Shown here one piece after another: positions 61,462 to 64,000 of a DNA stretch of 64,000 nt. The stretch's first letter is position 1. Every line of letters starts with the position of its first letter. The notes under the pieces are model-generated. The model was not told the origin of the DNA. It ran no database searches and saw only the letters and a list, made by a program, of their open reading frames with translations. A program made the translations under genes and the position numbers. This stretch comes from Mycobacterium sp. 852002-51961_SCH5331710 (GTDB taxonomy: Bacteria; Actinomycetota; Actinomycetes; Mycobacteriales; Mycobacteriaceae), in NCBI RefSeq assembly GCF_001665535.1, contig NZ_LZSQ01000075.1, positions 17,276-81,275 of the forward strand, given 5' to 3'.

Positions 61462-61776
61462 CTAGACCTGTTGTGCGAGGGGGACGTCCATGTCGAACAC
61501 GCGCGCGTGCAGGATCGTGCGGTTACGCAGCGCCGCCCGCACCGCGCGGTGCAGCCCGTCTTCGAGGTAGACGATGCCCTTCCACCGCACCGCATGCGGG
61601 AACAGGTCGCCGTAGAACGTCGAATCCTCGGAGAGCAACCGGTCCAACGCGAGCACCGTCGTCGTGGTGACCAATTCGTCGAGCCGGATCTGGCGCGGCG
61701 GGATCTGCGCCCACTGGCGGTGCGACAACCCGTGGTCGGGGTAGGGCCTGCCCTCCCTGACTCCCTTGAAGATCAT
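61462..61776 (-). CDS. Conserved small mycobacterial protein (Rv2375-like)
   Basis: A 104-residue protein of unknown function: MIFKGVREGRPYPDHGLSHRQW, then IRLDELVTTTTVLALDRLLSEDSTFYGDLFPHAVRWKGIVYLEDGLHRAVRAALRNRT. It is conserved at this place, between the mbt cluster and hrcA, in M. tuberculosis. I chose the ATG at 61776; an in-frame start 15 codons earlier is less likely. The HRAVRAAL segment resembles ParB-like nuclease folds, but I would not rest a function on that. It converges on mbtG. Confidence 0.8.
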   Translation of the reverse strand: MIFKGVREGRPYPDHGLSHRQWAQIPPRQIRLDELVTTTTVLALDRLLSEDSTFYGDLFPHAVRWKGIVYLEDGLHRAVRAALRNRTILHARVFDMDVPLAQQV

Positions 61777-61942
61777 CGGGCATGCGTCCTTCGCTCGTCC
61801 CCCCCGGCAACGGCATAACAACGCAAGGTTAGTGCACCGCAGGCGGGGTGTCGCGGGGCCGTCAGGGCCGCTCGCACGCTATCGATGCTGTTGGTGCCCC
61901 TAAAATGGGTTTTAACGCGATTCGAGGGGTAGGTGAGCAGAC

Positions 61943-62974
61943 ATGGGTAGCGCCGACGACCGACGGTTCGAGGTGCTGCGCGCGATCGTCGCCGACTTCG
62001 TGGCCACCAAGGAGCCGATCGGGTCGAAGACCCTCGTCGAGCGGCACAATCTCGGTGTCTCCAGTGCGACTGTGCGCAATGACATGGCGGTGCTGGAGGC
62101 CGAGGGGTACATCACCCAGCCCCACACCAGCTCCGGACGCGTCCCCACCGAGAAGGGTTACCGCGAGTTCGTCGACCGCATCGACGACATCAAACCGCTG
62201 TCGACGCCCGAACGCCGCGCGATCCTGACGTTCCTCGAATCCGGCGTCGACCTCGACGACGTGCTGCGCCGCGCCGTGCGCCTGCTCGCTCAGCTGACGC
62301 GCCAGGTCGCGATCGTGCAGTACCCCACGCTGTCCACCTCGACGGTCCGCCACCTCGAGGTCGTCGCACTCACCTCGGCCAAGTTGCTGCTGGTGGTCAT
62401 CACCGACACCGGCCGGGTGGACCAGCGCATCGTCGAGCTCGGTGACGCGCTCGACGAGCACGACCTCACCAAGCTGCGCGACCTGCTCGGCCAGGCCCTC
62501 GAGGGCAAGCCTCTGGCGGCCGCATCGATCGCGGTTGCCGACCTGGCGTCGCAGCTCGACGGGCACGGCGGGCTCGCCGACGCGATCGGCCGGTCGGCGA
62601 CCGTACTGGTGGAGACGCTGGTCGAACACCGCGAGGAGCGGCTGCTGCTGGGCGGCACCGCCAACCTCACCCGCAACACCGCCGACTTCGGCGGCTCCCT
62701 GCGGTCGGTGCTCGAGGCGCTCGAGGAACAGGTGGTGGTGCTGCGGCTGCTCGCGGCGCAGCAGGAAGCGGGCAAGGTGACCGTGCGCATCGGCCACGAG
62801 ACCGAGGCCGAGGAGATGGCGGGCGCCTCCGTGGTGACGACCGCGTACGGAAGTTCGGGCAAGGTGTACGGCGGCATGGGGGTGCTGGGCCCCACCCGAA
62901 TGGACTATCCGGGAACTATCGCTAATGTCGCTGCGGTTGCTCTCTATATCGGGGAAGTCTTAGGCAGCCGGTAA
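61943..62974 (+). CDS. hrcA: Heat-inducible transcription repressor HrcA
   Basis: A 343-residue repressor. The N-terminal winged helix is [71 protein letters not shown] (quoted in its usual order). A GAF-like middle and a C-terminal region ending [28 protein letters not shown] follow. HrcA binds CIRCE elements upstream of groE genes. I found no CIRCE inverted repeat in front of hrcA itself. It is followed 30 bp later by dnaJ. Confidence 0.94.
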   Translation: MGSADDRRFEVLRAIVADFVATKEPIGSKTLVERHNLGVSSATVRNDMAVLEAEGYITQPHTSSGRVPTEKGYREFVDRIDDIKPLSTPERRAILTFLESGVDLDDVLRRAVRLLAQLTRQVAIVQYPTLSTSTVRHLEVVALTSAKLLLVVITDTGRVDQRIVELGDALDEHDLTKLRDLLGQALEGKPLAAASIAVADLASQLDGHGGLADAIGRSATVLVETLVEHREERLLLGGTANLTRNTADFGGSLRSVLEALEEQVVVLRLLAAQQEAGKVTVRIGHETEAEEMAGASVVTTAYGSSGKVYGGMGVLGPTRMDYPGTIANVAAVALYIGEVLGSR

Positions 62975-63004
62975 CACCGGCACAGGAAGGTCAGGCAAGT
63001 CAGC

Positions 63005-63705
63005 GTGGCACGCGACTATTACGGGCTGCTCGGAGTGAGCAAGGGCGCGACGGACGCGGAGATCAAACGCGCCTATCGCAGGTTGGCGCGTGAACTGCAT
63101 CCCGACGTCAACCCGGACGAAGAGGCCCAGGCGCGGTTCAAGGACATCAGCGCGGCCTACGAGGTCCTCAGCGATCCGGAGAAGCGCCGCATCGTCGACC
63201 TCGGCGGCGATCCGCTGGAGTCGGCCGCATCCGCGGCCGGCAACGGGTTCGCTGGGTTCGGCGGGCTGGGCGACGTGTTCGAGGCGTTCTTCGGCGGCGG
63301 CACCACCACACGCGGCCCGGTCGGCCGGGTCCGCCCGGGTTCGGATTCGCTGCTACGCATGCGGCTCGACCTGGAGGAGTGCGCCACCGGCGTGACCAAG
63401 CAGGTCACCGTTGACACCGCGATCCTGTGCGACCTCTGCCACGGCAAGGGCACCCACGGCAACTCCACCCCGGTCACCTGCGACACCTGCGGCGGCCGCG
63501 GCGAGATCCAGACCGTGCAGCGGTCGCTGCTGGGTCAGGTCATGACCTCGCGGCCGTGCCCGGTGTGCGGCGGCGTCGGCGAGGTCATCCCCGACCCCTG
63601 CCACCGTTGCGGCGGCGACGGCCGCGTGCGCGCCCGCCGCGAGATCAGCGTGAAGATCCCGGCCGGTGTCGGCGACGGGATGCGGGTGCGGTTGGCCGCG
63701 CAGGG
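63005..63705 (+). CDS. dnaJ2: Chaperone DnaJ, 5' part, disrupted by a fold-back
   Basis: A J-domain co-chaperone starting with GTG. The J domain has [34 protein letters not shown] with HPD near residue 35, then a Gly/Phe-rich linker ([20 protein letters not shown]) and four zinc-finger repeats [31 protein letters not shown] and [10 protein letters not shown]. It is collinear only to about residue 234 (VRLAAQG at 63705). After that the plus strand no longer encodes DnaJ, and the expected continuation is found reversed on the minus strand. Confidence 0.9.
63629..63705. repeat. Left arm of a 77-bp perfect inverted repeat in dnaJ
   Basis: Bases 63629-63705 are the exact reverse complement of 63924-64000, which run to the window edge. 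The loop between them is 218 bp. See the reversed dnaJ segment. Confidence 0.95.
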
Positions 63706-64000
63706 ACACGATGGCGCCCGGCTGCGTGCCCGACGGGATCGTGATCTCCGTCGGCCCGTCGAGGATCGCGTCGACGGTGACGGTGGTGCCCAACGCCGCG
63801 TCGACCATCGGCACCGAGATGGTGCAGTGCAGGTCGTCGCCGTCGCGCAGGAAGGTGGAGTGCGGTTGCTCGTGCACCTCGACGTACAGGTCGCCTGCGG
63901 GTCCGCCGCCGGGGCCGACCTCGCCCTGCGCGGCCAACCGCACCCGCATCCCGTCGCCGACACCGGCCGGGATCTTCACGCTGATCTCGCGGCGGGCGCG
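63706..64000 (-). pseudogene. Inverted dnaJ segment (fold-back)
   Basis: Read on the minus strand from 64000, this encodes [20 protein letters not shown], then [50 protein letters not shown] and [12 protein letters not shown], which is the correct continuation of DnaJ after the zinc fingers. It therefore repeats 77 bp already present upstream, in opposite orientation, and then gives the missing C-terminal part backwards. The junction lies at a short inverted homology (TGGCCGCGCAGGG against CCCTGCGCGGCCA). Confidence 0.85.
63924..64000. repeat. Right arm of the 77-bp inverted repeat
   Basis: Exact reverse complement of 63629-63705. The match may continue beyond the window. Confidence 0.95.

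Noticed and set aside
61860..61942. CIRCE element in front of hrcA
   Set aside because: Searched for TTAGCACTC-N9-GAGTGCTAA; nothing similar is visible.
63629..64000. A phase-variable invertible switch in dnaJ
   Set aside because: Simple inversion between short repeats would not leave a second reversed copy of the left flank; the sequence continues past the repeat into already-seen dnaJ.

Overview
The window looks like chromosomal DNA of a rapidly growing, high-GC mycobacterium (Mycolicibacterium type). It keeps the mycobacterial gene order holA-rpsT-(ATP-grasp/alpha-E/transglutaminase)-RNase Z-like-CBS-PemK-lepA-lipoproteins-GH15-subI/cysTWA-che1/cysH/sirA-hemN-mycobactin (mbt) cluster-Rv2375-like-hrcA-dnaJ, and it shows F420-type LLM oxidoreductases and leaderless TANNNT promoters. 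The species cannot be fixed from the sequence.

Layout. 1-1214: lower-GC DNA with one or two unknown membrane-protein ORFs, abutting what looks like only the C-terminal stub of comEC, which overlaps holA. 1.2-17.6 kb: housekeeping and conserved mycobacterial genes. These include a peptide-maturation-type operon (2640-6111), a MarR-regulated membrane protein/LLM pair with palindromic operators, a metallo-hydrolase, an aldo/keto reductase, CBS and GNAT proteins, a PemK-domain protein, lepA, two PknH-sensor-like lipoproteins and a GH15 trehalase-like enzyme. 17.6-28.9 kb: an FAD monooxygenase, two tiny membrane proteins, the sulfate importer subI-cysT-cysW-cysA, a methyltransferase, and the divergent sirA-cysH-che1 sulfate-reduction operon. 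Both sulfur operons are preceded by short ORFs ending in runs of cysteine codons, the signature of cysteine-responsive attenuation. 29-30.3 kb: a SigL/RslA-like sigma/anti-sigma pair whose anti-sigma lacks the usual zinc motif.

30.4-61.5 kb is the siderophore region and the main interest. In the place where mbtI (salicylate synthase) lies next to mbtA in M. tuberculosis there is a 1723-residue KS-AT-DH/TH-KR-ACP iterative polyketide synthase of the 6-methylsalicylate-synthase type, with an IdeR-type iron box just upstream. Next come mbtA, mbtB (no terminal thioesterase), an LLM F420-type oxidoreductase, an IrtAB/YbtPQ-like ABC pair without the IrtA siderophore-interaction domain, then mbtT-mbtC-mbtD-mbtE-mbtF-mbtG as one overlapping operon behind two tandem iron boxes and a 28-codon leader ORF. 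The prediction is an iron-repressed pathway making a mycobactin capped with 6-methylsalicylate rather than salicylate. mbtI and mbtH are not in the window.

The last ~300 bases are a fold-back: dnaJ stops being collinear at about 63705, and the remaining sequence is the reverse complement of downstream and then upstream dnaJ, giving a perfect 77-bp inverted repeat that reaches the window edge. This is most likely an assembly or amplification chimera.
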